From contig JAJQEO010000114.1 of the NCBI GenBank assembly GCA_021201665.1, forward strand, positions 5,334-69,333: a DNA stretch of 64,000 nucleotides, in the 5' to 3' direction. The notes beneath the pieces were generated by a model that saw only the letters and a program-made list of their open reading frames with translations, searched no databases and was not told where the DNA came from. This DNA comes from Lachnospiraceae bacterium. Its GTDB lineage: Bacteria; Bacillota; Clostridia; Lachnospirales; Lachnospiraceae. How positions within the stretch are numbered: position 1 is the first letter of the stretch; each line of letters starts with the position of its first letter. Positions 35,207-43,400 of this stretch are shown one piece after another. The translations under genes were made by a program, and so were the position numbers.

Positions 35207-36643
35207 ATGATACAGGAGACAAATGAATTGATTCTGGGGATTGACCTGAACCCGGATTATACACAGGTGACATATTATCATCAGTCGGTCAGAGAGCCGA
35301 TGACTTTGGGCGGGGACGAACGCTCACAGCTGATGCCGGCCGGCATGCGCCAGGATGAGAATGGAATCTGGTCCCTTTGGGATGGTACCTCTGAGACGAT
35401 CGGTGATAGTGCCGGTCGGGACGCAAAGCAGATATTTGTCGGCGAGGCCGGAGCATCGGCTGATAAGACATGGATGAATGGCGGAGAAAAGCCATCTGTC
35501 GGTATGTCGCAGATGAATGGCGGGGGAAGGTCTTCTGCCGATACGTTGCAGCCGGATGGCGGGATGAACCCTGGCGGATATTCGGTCGCGCGTGTCTGGG
35601 AGAGTATTTTGCAGAGTGTATCCGGAGATAACGGGGAGGACGTAGAGCTCCCGATGGGCCGGGATGAGCTTCTCGCAGCTTACCTGAAGCTGTGTATCGC
35701 TGGTTTAAAGCTATTGACATCTGACACGACACTCTCTGTGATGGTGACTGTGAAAAATCTTACGGAGACGCAGAACCAGGTAATCGTAGATGCACTGATG
35801 CGTTTTGGAGTCGATCGAAAAAAAATCTATGTGCAGGATTATCTGTCTTCCTTCTTTTATTACGTAATCAACCAGAAAAAGGAGCTCTGGCTGCAGGATG
35901 TTGCTCTGCTCACTTATGAGGAAGAGAGCATGGTCGGCTATGTGCTTCATATTGACCGCTCAACCAGACCGGCGATCGCCCGCGTTACGGAGGCTGCCCG
36001 GCAGCCGGTGACAGAGGAAGTACGCGCAAATCGCTCCGATGAGGACTGGAGAAGGGAAAAAGACCGTCTTTTCTTTGAACTGCTGAAAAAAGTATTTGAG
36101 CGGAGGACGATCGCTGTCAGTTATCTTTTTGGAGATTATTTTGACCAAAGCTGGACAAAACGCTCCATCCAGTTTCTGTGTTCAGGGCGGCGTGCCTATC
36201 AGGGCATGAATCTTTACTCCAGGGGCGCCTGCTATGCGGCGATGGAGCGGACCGGTATCCTGGGCGGCGGCGAGATCCTTTTTGGCGGCGGCGACATGCT
36301 GCAACGAAATCTGGGCATGGAAATGAGCATCCGCGGAAAGGAAAGCTATTATCCGCTAGTGAATGCGGGAGTCAACTGGTACGAAGCGCACCATTCCTGT
36401 GAATTTATCCTGCACGGGGAACGGGAGATTCGTCTCGTTTCACAGCCTATGACGCCCGGTGCGCCTGTCATCCACTCCATGCGCCTTCCCGGACTTCCCA
36501 AAAGGCCGGACCGCGCGACCAGGCTGCGCATGACCATCTACTATACATCTGCCGCCTGCTGCCATGTCGAGGTCGAAGACCTGGGCTTCGGAGGACTTTA
36601 TAAATCCTCTCAGCTGACCTGGTCCCGCGACATCCGATTTTGA
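35207..36643 (+). CDS. DUF5716-type protein with actin/Hsp70-like N-terminus
   Basis: 478 residues. It opens with ELILGIDLNPDYTQVTYY, which has the shape of the first phosphate loop of ASKHA-fold ATPases. Around residues 165-225 it has the pattern LTETQNQVIVDALMRFGVD ... QDYLSSFFYYV, like the second subdomain of Hsp70/FtsA. The C-terminal part (about 320-478) is the DUF5716_C-like region, with GAVNW/GGGDMLQRNLG segments. No canonical catalytic set is clear, so it may be a pseudo-ATPase. A three-fold 13-residue repeat (83-121) interrupts it. It is encoded between the DUF5717 scaffold and a helical-repeat protein, suggesting one complex. Confidence 0.65.
   Translation: MIQETNELILGIDLNPDYTQVTYYHQSVREPMTLGGDERSQLMPAGMRQDENGIWSLWDGTSETIGDSAGRDAKQIFVGEAGASADKTWMNGGEKPSVGMSQMNGGGRSSADTLQPDGGMNPGGYSVARVWESILQSVSGDNGEDVELPMGRDELLAAYLKLCIAGLKLLTSDTTLSVMVTVKNLTETQNQVIVDALMRFGVDRKKIYVQDYLSSFFYYVINQKKELWLQDVALLTYEEESMVGYVLHIDRSTRPAIARVTEAARQPVTEEVRANRSDEDWRREKDRLFFELLKKVFERRTIAVSYLFGDYFDQSWTKRSIQFLCSGRRAYQGMNLYSRGACYAAMERTGILGGGEILFGGGDMLQRNLGMEMSIRGKESYYPLVNAGVNWYEAHHSCEFILHGEREIRLVSQPMTPGAPVIHSMRLPGLPKRPDRATRLRMTIYYTSAACCHVEVEDLGFGGLYKSSQLTWSRDIRF
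35453..35569 (+). repeat. Three-fold 39-bp in-frame repeat inside the DUF5716-type gene
   Basis: Encodes 13-residue units with cores MNGGEK, MNGGGR and PDGGMN. The period is a multiple of three, so the frame is kept. It probably forms a flexible loop. Confidence 0.7.
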
Positions 36644-36645
36644 GA

Positions 36646-36834
36646 GCATTTGCCAACGCGAAGCGTTTTGGAATGGCAAATGCGACCTGCCGCCGAACGG
36701 AGTGAGGGGGCGTTTCCTTGCATTTGCCAACGCGAAGCGCTCTCGGAATGGCAAATGCGACCTGCCCTCGAACGAAGTGAGGGGGCGTTTCCCTGCATTT
36801 GCCAACGCGAAGCGTTCTCGGAATGGCAAATGCG
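36646..36834. repeat. Tandem REP-like palindromes, 74-75-bp unit, 2.5 copies
   Basis: Units start at 36646, 36720 and 36795. Each begins with a hairpin GCATTTGCCA ... TGGCAAATGC around ACGCGAAGCGTT, followed by a spacer that ends GAGGGGGCGTTTCC. The third copy has only the hairpin. A related element in reverse orientation lies inside the PduU-like gene at 50636. Located between the DUF5716 and helical-repeat genes of one operon. Confidence 0.9.
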
Positions 36835-36866
36835 GTATAAAAATGAAATGTAAGAGGAGGGTTTTC

Positions 36867-37682
36867 ATGAGCTATGATCTTTGCCTGGTTAAACAGGCGA
36901 GCCAGCCATATTATATAGAAAACATCCGCACGGGGATTTATTCACTTGAAGAGCTGTGCTTTTATCTGTACAACAATCTCTGCCTGATTGATGAAAGCAT
37001 CATGAATGAAAGGCTTTGTGACTGGATCCGTGATGAGCTGCACTTAAGCCGCCTGTATCGGATTCTCTATGGACAGCTGCAGAAAATGGAAGAAAAATCT
37101 CCTACGGAGCAGGACGCGGCGGCCTTTGTACTGCCGATTTTTCGTGAAGCCGGCTATCTGACCAGCAAGGAAATGCGTGATTATCAGGAAGAGCTTTCCA
37201 GGATGGAGGTGCAGTCCGATGAAATGAAACAGAAGATGCGGGGGGATTATCTGGTAAAGGAAAAAATGTTTGCGCGGGCGGCCTGGATGTACCGGCAGAT
37301 TTTGAAAAAGAGGAATCCCGGAAAGCTGGGAACTCAGTTTTACGCCGGAGTCTGGAATAATCTGGGCGTGGCGCTGGCTGGACTGTTTCGCTTCGGGGAA
37401 GCGGCGGACTGCTTTTGGGAGTCGTACCAGCTGATGCAGACGAAGGAAAGCCTCCGCAAATACATCAGCGCACTGCCCCTGTTTCTGCCAGAAGAAGACT
37501 ACAGAAACCGGCTGAAAGAGCTGCATGCGGACGAATATCTGGTGCGGACGATTCAGGAACATAATGCGAAGCTGTGTCAGACCCCTGATTTTCTGGCTTA
37601 TAAGGAACAGACGCTTTCACGTCCGCTTCCGGAGGTGACGGAGGAGCTGAAGGAACAGTATTTCAGGAGTACGCGGACATGA
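36867..37682 (+). CDS. Helical-repeat (TPR-like) protein of the DUF5717/5716 operon
   Basis: 271 residues, predicted cytoplasmic. The N-terminal half has no recognised motif (SYDLCLVKQASQPYYIENIR). Around residues 155-200 a TPR-like pair is visible (FARAAWMYRQILKKR ... WNNLGVALAGLFRFGEAADCF). ATG 36867 has GAGGAGG at 36854-36860. A longer open frame upstream only reads through the REP-like repeats and is rejected. It lies third in the operon and may bridge the other two proteins. I do not know a family function. Confidence 0.7.
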   Translation: MSYDLCLVKQASQPYYIENIRTGIYSLEELCFYLYNNLCLIDESIMNERLCDWIRDELHLSRLYRILYGQLQKMEEKSPTEQDAAAFVLPIFREAGYLTSKEMRDYQEELSRMEVQSDEMKQKMRGDYLVKEKMFARAAWMYRQILKKRNPGKLGTQFYAGVWNNLGVALAGLFRFGEAADCFWESYQLMQTKESLRKYISALPLFLPEEDYRNRLKELHADEYLVRTIQEHNAKLCQTPDFLAYKEQTLSRPLPEVTEELKEQYFRSTRT

Positions 37683-37747
37683 CGATTATCTGATCCGCAT
37701 GAGTTTTTACGCGTACAGGCAAAAGCAGCATATAGAAACTTTTTTGG

Positions 37748-37776
37748 TTGACTTACCAGCGCGGCATCAGTATAAT
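37748..37776 (+). promoter_or_regulatory. Promoter of purF
   Basis: TTGACT (37748-37753), 17-bp spacer, TATAAT (37771-37776). The leader is about 60 nt, too short for a purine riboswitch, and no PurR-box-like pair was noticed. Confidence 0.8.
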
Positions 37777-37843
37777 AAATAGCGTCGCCAGAATGCGGAG
37801 CAATGACGTGCGTGAGCGTTTTTAAGCCGGAAGGAGACAGCTG

Positions 37844-39328
37844 ATGAATCTGGATCAGACAGAAATGATGCGGGACATGCCTATATATGTACAGACAGAG
37901 TCCGAGGATGTTCTGCGTGAGGAGTGCGGAGTATTTGGTATCTACGATTTTTCAGGAGAAGATGTAGCCTCCACGATTTATTATGGATTATTTGCGCTTC
38001 AGCACCGGGGACAGGAGAGCTGCGGCATCGCCGTCAGTGATACGAAGGGTCCCAAGGGCAAAGTCCTTTCCCACAAGGGTATGGGACTTGTCAACGAGGT
38101 ATTTACCGGTGAGCATCTTTCACATATGAAAGGAGACATCGGCGTCGGCCATGTCCGTTACTCTACGGCCGGAGGCAGTACGCGGGAAAACGCGCAGCCA
38201 TTGGTTCTGAATTATATCAAAGGCACTCTGGCGCTGGCTCATAATGGCAACCTGGTCAACACTCCGCAGCTGCGCCGGGAGCTGGAGCTGGGCGGCTCTA
38301 TTTTCCAGACGACGATCGATACGGAAGTGATCGCCTATCATATCGCGCGTGAGCGTGTGCGGACCAGAAATGTAGAAGAAGCAGTAGCGAATGCGATGAA
38401 AAAGTTAAAAGGAGCGTATTCGCTTATTATTATGTCCCCGCGCAAGCTGATCGGCGCGCGCGACCCCTATGGATTCCGACCTCTGTGTATCGGGCGGCGT
38501 GATAACGCGTACATCCTGGCGTCTGAGACCTGCGCTCTGGATACGATCGGAGCGGAATTTGTCCGCGACGTGGAACCGGGCGAGATTGTGACGATTACAC
38601 CAAAGGAAGGGATCAAATCAGACAGGAGCATGTGCTTTCCGCCCGCAGATCAGGGCAGGACGGCGCGCTGTGTCTTTGAATATATTTATTTTGGCCGGGC
38701 GGACAGCCGTCTGGACGGTGTGGGCGTCTATGACTCCCGTATCCGGGCAGGGCGTTTTCTAGCGAAGGATTCTCCGGTCGACGCGGATATCGTCGTCGGC
38801 GTGCCGGAGTCCGGCAATGTCGCGGCTCTGGGCTTCTCATTGGAGTCTGGCATTCCTTATGGCATGGCGTTTATGAAAAACAGCTATGTCGGCCGCACCT
38901 TTATCAAGCCAAAGCAGAGCAGCCGGGAGTCCAGCGTGCGCGTTAAGCTCAATGTACTGCGCGACGCGGTGGAGGGCAAACGGGTCGTCATGATCGACGA
39001 TTCTATCGTGCGCGGTACGACCAGTGACCGAATCGTGCGCATGCTGCGCGACGCCGGGGCGAAGGAAGTCCATATGCGCGTCAGCTCGCCTCCGTTTTTA
39101 TATCCCTGCTACTTTGGCACGGATGTGCCCGCGAGAGAGCAGCTGATCGCTTACAACCGTGAGATAGAGGACATCCGGCAGATCATTGGCGCGGACTCTT
39201 TAGCCTACCTGCGGCTGGAGCGGCTGCCGGAACTCACGAAAGGGCTGCCCATCTGCAGCGGCTGCTTTACCGGGAATTATCCGATCGAGCCGCCAAACGA
39301 GGATATCCGGGGAGAGTATGAAAAATAG
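37844..39328 (+). CDS. purF: Amidophosphoribosyltransferase PurF
   Basis: First committed enzyme of purine synthesis: PRPP plus glutamine gives phosphoribosylamine. 494 residues. A 27-residue propeptide precedes C28 (REECGVFGIYD), which becomes the N-terminal catalytic Cys after processing, as in B. subtilis. The PRPP loop is VVMIDDSIVRGTTSDRI. Four cysteines at B. subtilis-like cluster positions (TARCVFEY, LYPCYFG, ICSGCF) predict a 4Fe-4S cluster. AAGGAG lies at 37831. It is separated from purB by 72 bp with a hairpin. Confidence 0.96.
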   Translation: MNLDQTEMMRDMPIYVQTESEDVLREECGVFGIYDFSGEDVASTIYYGLFALQHRGQESCGIAVSDTKGPKGKVLSHKGMGLVNEVFTGEHLSHMKGDIGVGHVRYSTAGGSTRENAQPLVLNYIKGTLALAHNGNLVNTPQLRRELELGGSIFQTTIDTEVIAYHIARERVRTRNVEEAVANAMKKLKGAYSLIIMSPRKLIGARDPYGFRPLCIGRRDNAYILASETCALDTIGAEFVRDVEPGEIVTITPKEGIKSDRSMCFPPADQGRTARCVFEYIYFGRADSRLDGVGVYDSRIRAGRFLAKDSPVDADIVVGVPESGNVAALGFSLESGIPYGMAFMKNSYVGRTFIKPKQSSRESSVRVKLNVLRDAVEGKRVVMIDDSIVRGTTSDRIVRMLRDAGAKEVHMRVSSPPFLYPCYFGTDVPAREQLIAYNREIEDIRQIIGADSLAYLRLERLPELTKGLPICSGCFTGNYPIEPPNEDIRGEYEK

Positions 39329-39364
39329 TCCAGAGCAAACGGGCCTGTGGCCTGCGCTCTGGAC
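39328..39364 (+). promoter_or_regulatory. Intercistronic hairpin between purF and purB
   Basis: GTCCAGAGC (39328-39336) pairs with GCTCTGGAC (39356-39364). No T-run follows, so it is more likely an mRNA stabiliser or partial attenuator than a full terminator. Confidence 0.5.
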
Positions 39365-39400
39365 GCAGATAGTTGATACCAATAGTCAGGAGTTTTCGTT

Positions 39401-40834
39401 ATGAATACAAATATTTATCAGAGTCCGCTCTCAGAGCGGTACGCGAGCCGGGAGATGCAGTATATTTTCTCCCAGGACAAGAAATTCACTACCTGGAGGC
39501 GGCTGTGGATCGCCCTGGCCGAGACGGAGCAGGAGTTGGGTCTTGCCATCACCGATGAGCAGATTGCCGAGATGAAGGCGCACCAGGACGATATCAATTA
39601 TGACGTGGCTAAGGCGCGGGAAAAGGTGGTCCGCCATGACGTCATGTCTCATGTTTATGCTTACGGTGTGCAGTGTCCGAAGGCGAAGCCGATCATTCAC
39701 CTTGGCGCGACCTCCTGCTATGTGGGGGATAATACGGACATTATCGTGATGACCGAGGCGCTGCGTCTGGTAAAGAAAAAGCTGGTCAATGTCATCGCGC
39801 AGCTGGCAGATTTCGCGCAGACCTACAAGGATCTGCCGACCCTTGCCTTTACGCATTTCCAGCCCGCGCAGCCTACGACCGTCGGCAAGCGGGCGACCCT
39901 CTGGGCGCAGGAATTTCTGATGGATCTGGAGGATCTGGATTACGTGCTTTCCACGATGAAGCTGCTCGGATGCAAAGGGACGACCGGTACGCAGGCCAGC
40001 TTTCTGGAGCTTTTTGACGGCGACCAGGAGAAGATCGACCGCATAGACCCGCTGATCGCGGAAAAGATGGGCTTTTCCTCCTGTGTGGCAGTCTCCGGAC
40101 AGACCTATTCGCGCAAAACGGACACCCGTGTCCTCAATGTTCTCGCCGGGATTGCGGCGAGCGCGCACAAAATGTCCAATGACATCCGGCTTCTGCAGCA
40201 TCTGAAAGAGGTTGAGGAGCCCTTTGAAAAGACACAGATCGGCTCATCCGCGATGGCATACAAGCGCAATCCGATGCGCAGCGAGCGGATCGCTTCCCTG
40301 TCGAGATATGTCCTCACCGATGCCTTAAATCCGGCGGTGACCTCTTCATGCCAGTGGTTCGAGCGCACACTGGATGACTCCGCAAACAAGCGGCTCTCCA
40401 TCCCGGAGGGATTTCTCGCAGTCGACGGCATTCTCGATCTCTGTCTGAATGTCACGGACGGACTCAAGGTCTATCCGAAGGTCATCGAAAAGCATCTGAT
40501 GGAAGAGCTGCCTTTTATGGCAACAGAAAATATCATGATGGACGCGGTGAAAGCGGGCGGCGACCGTCAGGAGCTGCATGAGAGAATCCGCGAGCTTTCC
40601 ATGGAGGCGGGCAGGACTGTTAAAGAGGAAGGAAAGCCCAACAACCTGCTGGAGCTCATCGCGGCAGACCCCGCGTTTAACCTTTCTCTGGAGGATTTAA
40701 AGAAATCCATGGAGCCGTCCCGCTACATCGGGCGCTCCAAAGAGCAGGTCGAGCGCTTCGTCAGCGAGGTCGTGCAGCCTGTTCTGGATGAAAATAAAGA
40801 GCTGCTCGGCGTAAAGGCGGAGATTAATGTATAA
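39401..40834 (+). CDS. purB: Adenylosuccinate lyase PurB
   Basis: Splits SAICAR and adenylosuccinate in purine synthesis, releasing fumarate. 477 residues. The superfamily signature is SSAMAYKRNPMRSER (about residues 279-293). The catalytic His region FTHFQPAQPTTVGKR (about 147-161) and HLGATSCYVGDN (104-115) are also present. Lies between purF and purA with 72 and 29 bp spacing, so one unit is likely. Confidence 0.96.
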   Translation: MNTNIYQSPLSERYASREMQYIFSQDKKFTTWRRLWIALAETEQELGLAITDEQIAEMKAHQDDINYDVAKAREKVVRHDVMSHVYAYGVQCPKAKPIIHLGATSCYVGDNTDIIVMTEALRLVKKKLVNVIAQLADFAQTYKDLPTLAFTHFQPAQPTTVGKRATLWAQEFLMDLEDLDYVLSTMKLLGCKGTTGTQASFLELFDGDQEKIDRIDPLIAEKMGFSSCVAVSGQTYSRKTDTRVLNVLAGIAASAHKMSNDIRLLQHLKEVEEPFEKTQIGSSAMAYKRNPMRSERIASLSRYVLTDALNPAVTSSCQWFERTLDDSANKRLSIPEGFLAVDGILDLCLNVTDGLKVYPKVIEKHLMEELPFMATENIMMDAVKAGGDRQELHERIRELSMEAGRTVKEEGKPNNLLELIAADPAFNLSLEDLKKSMEPSRYIGRSKEQVERFVSEVVQPVLDENKELLGVKAEINV

Positions 40835-40863
40835 AATAAACTGTTTCAGGAAAGGCGGAAATT

Positions 40864-42147
40864 ATGGTACAGGCGATAGTTGGAGCAAATTGGGGAGACG
40901 AGGGAAAAGGGAAAATTACGGACATGCTGGCCCAAAAGGCTGACATCATCGTGCGATTTCAGGGAGGGGCAAATGCCGGACATACCATTATCAACCGTTA
41001 CGGTAAATTTGCATTGCACACCCTGCCGTCCGGCGTGTTTTATGACCATACGACCAGCATCATCGGCAACGGTGTGGCTTTGAATATTCCGCTTCTGGAT
41101 AAGGAGATTAAAAACCTTGTGGGGCGCGGTGTGCCGATGCCGCATATCCTGGTGTCGGACCGTGCGCAGATCGTGATGTCCTATCACATCCTGCTTGACC
41201 AGTACGAGGAAGAGCGGCTCGGCGGCAAATCCTTCGGATCTACCAAATCCGGCATCGCGCCCTTTTATTCAGATAAATTCGCGAAGATTGGCTTTCAGGT
41301 GAGTGAGCTCTTTGACGAAGATACGCTTAAAGAAAAGGTACAGCGCATCTGTGACCTGAAAAACCCGCTGCTGGAGCATCTCTACCACAAGCCGCTTCTG
41401 ACCCCGGAAGCACTTCTGTCAGAGCTGCACGGCTACCGCGACACCATCAGTCCCTTTGTCGCGGATACCAGCGCATTCCTTGCAAAAGCACTAAAGGACG
41501 GAAAAACCGTCCTGCTTGAGGGGCAGCTGGGCACACTTAAGGATCCGGACCACGGCATTTATCCGATGGTGACCTCCTCCTCGACGCTGGCTGGCTACGG
41601 CGCTGTCGGCGCGGGTGTTCCGCCTTATGAAATCAAGCGCATCGTGGCGGTCAGTAAGGCATACTCCAGCGCTGTCGGCGCGGGAGCATTTGTCAGCGAA
41701 ATTTTTGGCGAAGAGGCTCATCAGCTCCGCGAGCACGGCGGGGACGGCGGCGAATATGGCGCGACCACCGGTCGCCCGAGGAGAATGGGCTGGTTTGACT
41801 GCGTGGCGTCCCGCTATGGCTGTCAGATGCAGGGGGCGACAGAGGTTGCCTTCACGGTGCTCGACGCCCTTGGCTATCTCGAAGAAATCCCGGTCTGTGT
41901 TGCTTATGAGATTGATGGGCAGACGGTCACTGACTTTCCGACGACCGTACAGCTGGAAAAAGCAAAGCCGGTATTAGAGACTCTGCCAGGCTGGAAATGC
42001 GACATCCGCGGCATCCGCACTTATGAGGAGCTGCCCGAAAACTGCCGTAATTATATCGAATTTATTGAGAAACAGCTGGGATTTCCGATTACCATGGTCT
42101 CTAATGGTCCGGCGCGGGAGGACATTATCTACCGTGGGGAAGCATGA
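40864..42147 (+). CDS. purA: Adenylosuccinate synthetase PurA
   Basis: Makes adenylosuccinate from IMP, aspartate and GTP. 427 residues, full length. The N-terminal GTP loop is WGDEGKGK (residues 9-16), with the catalytic His in AGHTII (about 38-43). IMP-binding segments include the HGGDGGEYGATTGRPRRMGW block (about 292-311). AGGCGGAA precedes the ATG. It completes purF-purB-purA. Confidence 0.96.
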   Translation: MVQAIVGANWGDEGKGKITDMLAQKADIIVRFQGGANAGHTIINRYGKFALHTLPSGVFYDHTTSIIGNGVALNIPLLDKEIKNLVGRGVPMPHILVSDRAQIVMSYHILLDQYEEERLGGKSFGSTKSGIAPFYSDKFAKIGFQVSELFDEDTLKEKVQRICDLKNPLLEHLYHKPLLTPEALLSELHGYRDTISPFVADTSAFLAKALKDGKTVLLEGQLGTLKDPDHGIYPMVTSSSTLAGYGAVGAGVPPYEIKRIVAVSKAYSSAVGAGAFVSEIFGEEAHQLREHGGDGGEYGATTGRPRRMGWFDCVASRYGCQMQGATEVAFTVLDALGYLEEIPVCVAYEIDGQTVTDFPTTVQLEKAKPVLETLPGWKCDIRGIRTYEELPENCRNYIEFIEKQLGFPITMVSNGPAREDIIYRGEA

Positions 42148-42210
42148 GCGGAACTGTGCCGGGTGATACGGAACGCCAGCAGCGCGGCACAGACACTCTA
42201 TCATTATAGT

Positions 42211-42226
42211 TTCAGTATATACTGAA
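42211..42226. promoter_or_regulatory. 16-bp perfect palindrome upstream of ddl
   Basis: TTCAGTATATACTGAA lies 45 bp before the ddl start. It may be a repressor operator for ddl. Just downstream, AACCT (42224-42228) and AGGTT (42245-42249) could form a weak terminator of purA; I cannot tell which dominates. Confidence 0.5.
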
Positions 42227-42270
42227 CCTCAGACATAGAATCTCAGGTTTTATTACAGGGAGGCTATTTC

Positions 42271-43338
42271 ATGAATATCCTTGTCCTCGCCGGGGGATAC
42301 AGCCCCGAGCGGAATGTTTCATTAAGCTCCGGCGCCATGATTGCCGGCGCTCTTCGTGCAAAAGGACATCAGGTGGCACTGATTGACTCTTATATCGGCG
42401 TAGACGATGCGGAAGCGGATCTGCAGCAGCTTTTTCATAAAGAGATTTGTGAGGACTGGAAAGCGATTTCCACTGCCGTCCCGGATTTAAAAGCACTCAA
42501 AGCAGCTCATCCAGAATGCAGGAACCGCCTGGTCGGATCCAATGTCCTGCGCCTTGCACGCGAGGCAGACGTCGTATTTCTGGCACTTCACGGAGGCAGC
42601 GGGGAGGATGGACGCATCCAGGCGGCACTTGACCTCATGGGCGTGCATTATACCGGATCGGATTATCTGGGCAGCGGGATCGCCATGGATAAGCATGTGA
42701 CCAAAATCCTCGCAAAGGAAGCAGGTGTGGCTGTTCCGGAGTGGGAAATCCGTGAAATCACAGGCGATGAGGCGATCGCGTCAGCGATGGAAGAGGTGCA
42801 GCTGCCCATCGTCGTAAAGGTACCGGACGGGGGCTCTTCCATCGGCGTATATATTGTAAAGACAATCGAAGAGCTTCGGGCCGCTCTTGAACAAAACATC
42901 GGGCGCCGCCTCATTTTTGAACAGTACATCGACGGGCGGGAGATTCAGATGGGGTTCCTGGAAGGCAAAGCTCTGCCGTCTATTGAAATCATTGTCAACA
43001 AGGAATTTTACAATTACGAAAACAAATACCAGAAGGGTCTTGCCTTTGAGCAGACTCCGGCATCCATCCTTCCGTCCCAGGAAAAAGAGATGGGAGAAAT
43101 GCTTCTGCGGGTGGCGGATGCTCTGTCGCTGCGCACCTATGCCCGCGCGGATTTTATCATTGATGGGAACGGAAAAATCTGGTTTATTGAAATCAACACA
43201 CTGCCTGGTATGACGCCAACAAGCCTTTTACCCCAGGAGGCAGAGGCAGCAGGAGTTTCGTTTGGTGATCTCTGTGAAATAATTATAGAGGAAGCAATAA
43301 AAAGAAAAAGAGGAACGGAAAACGAAGATGGCGATTAA
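42271..43338 (+). CDS. ddl: D-alanine--D-alanine ligase
   Basis: Joins two D-alanines with ATP for the peptidoglycan precursor. 355 residues, ATP-grasp fold. LALHGGSGEDGRIQ (about 105-118) and GSDYLGSGIAMDKH belong to the substrate region. VKVPDGGSSIGV is the ATP loop and FIEINTLPGMT (about 309-319) carries metal and substrate residues. RNVSLSSG replaces the common SxEHEVSL start. GGGAGG stands at 42260. It precedes a polyprenyl-phosphate sugar transferase, also a cell-envelope gene. Confidence 0.92.
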   Translation: MNILVLAGGYSPERNVSLSSGAMIAGALRAKGHQVALIDSYIGVDDAEADLQQLFHKEICEDWKAISTAVPDLKALKAAHPECRNRLVGSNVLRLAREADVVFLALHGGSGEDGRIQAALDLMGVHYTGSDYLGSGIAMDKHVTKILAKEAGVAVPEWEIREITGDEAIASAMEEVQLPIVVKVPDGGSSIGVYIVKTIEELRAALEQNIGRRLIFEQYIDGREIQMGFLEGKALPSIEIIVNKEFYNYENKYQKGLAFEQTPASILPSQEKEMGEMLLRVADALSLRTYARADFIIDGNGKIWFIEINTLPGMTPTSLLPQEAEAAGVSFGDLCEIIIEEAIKRKRGTENEDGD

Positions 43339-43400
43339 GTGATCAATGATTTCCAACTATAGTAATGGTATTTTGGAAGCCGGGGGTGGTTTTACGAGCT

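Noticed and set aside
36702-36866. N-terminal extension of the helical-repeat protein through the REP-like array
   Set aside because: It would encode the repeats, while a strong GAGGAGG site sits just before ATG 36867.
37683-37843. Purine riboswitch before purF
   Set aside because: The predicted transcription start leaves only about 60 nt, and no paired three-way-junction elements are visible.
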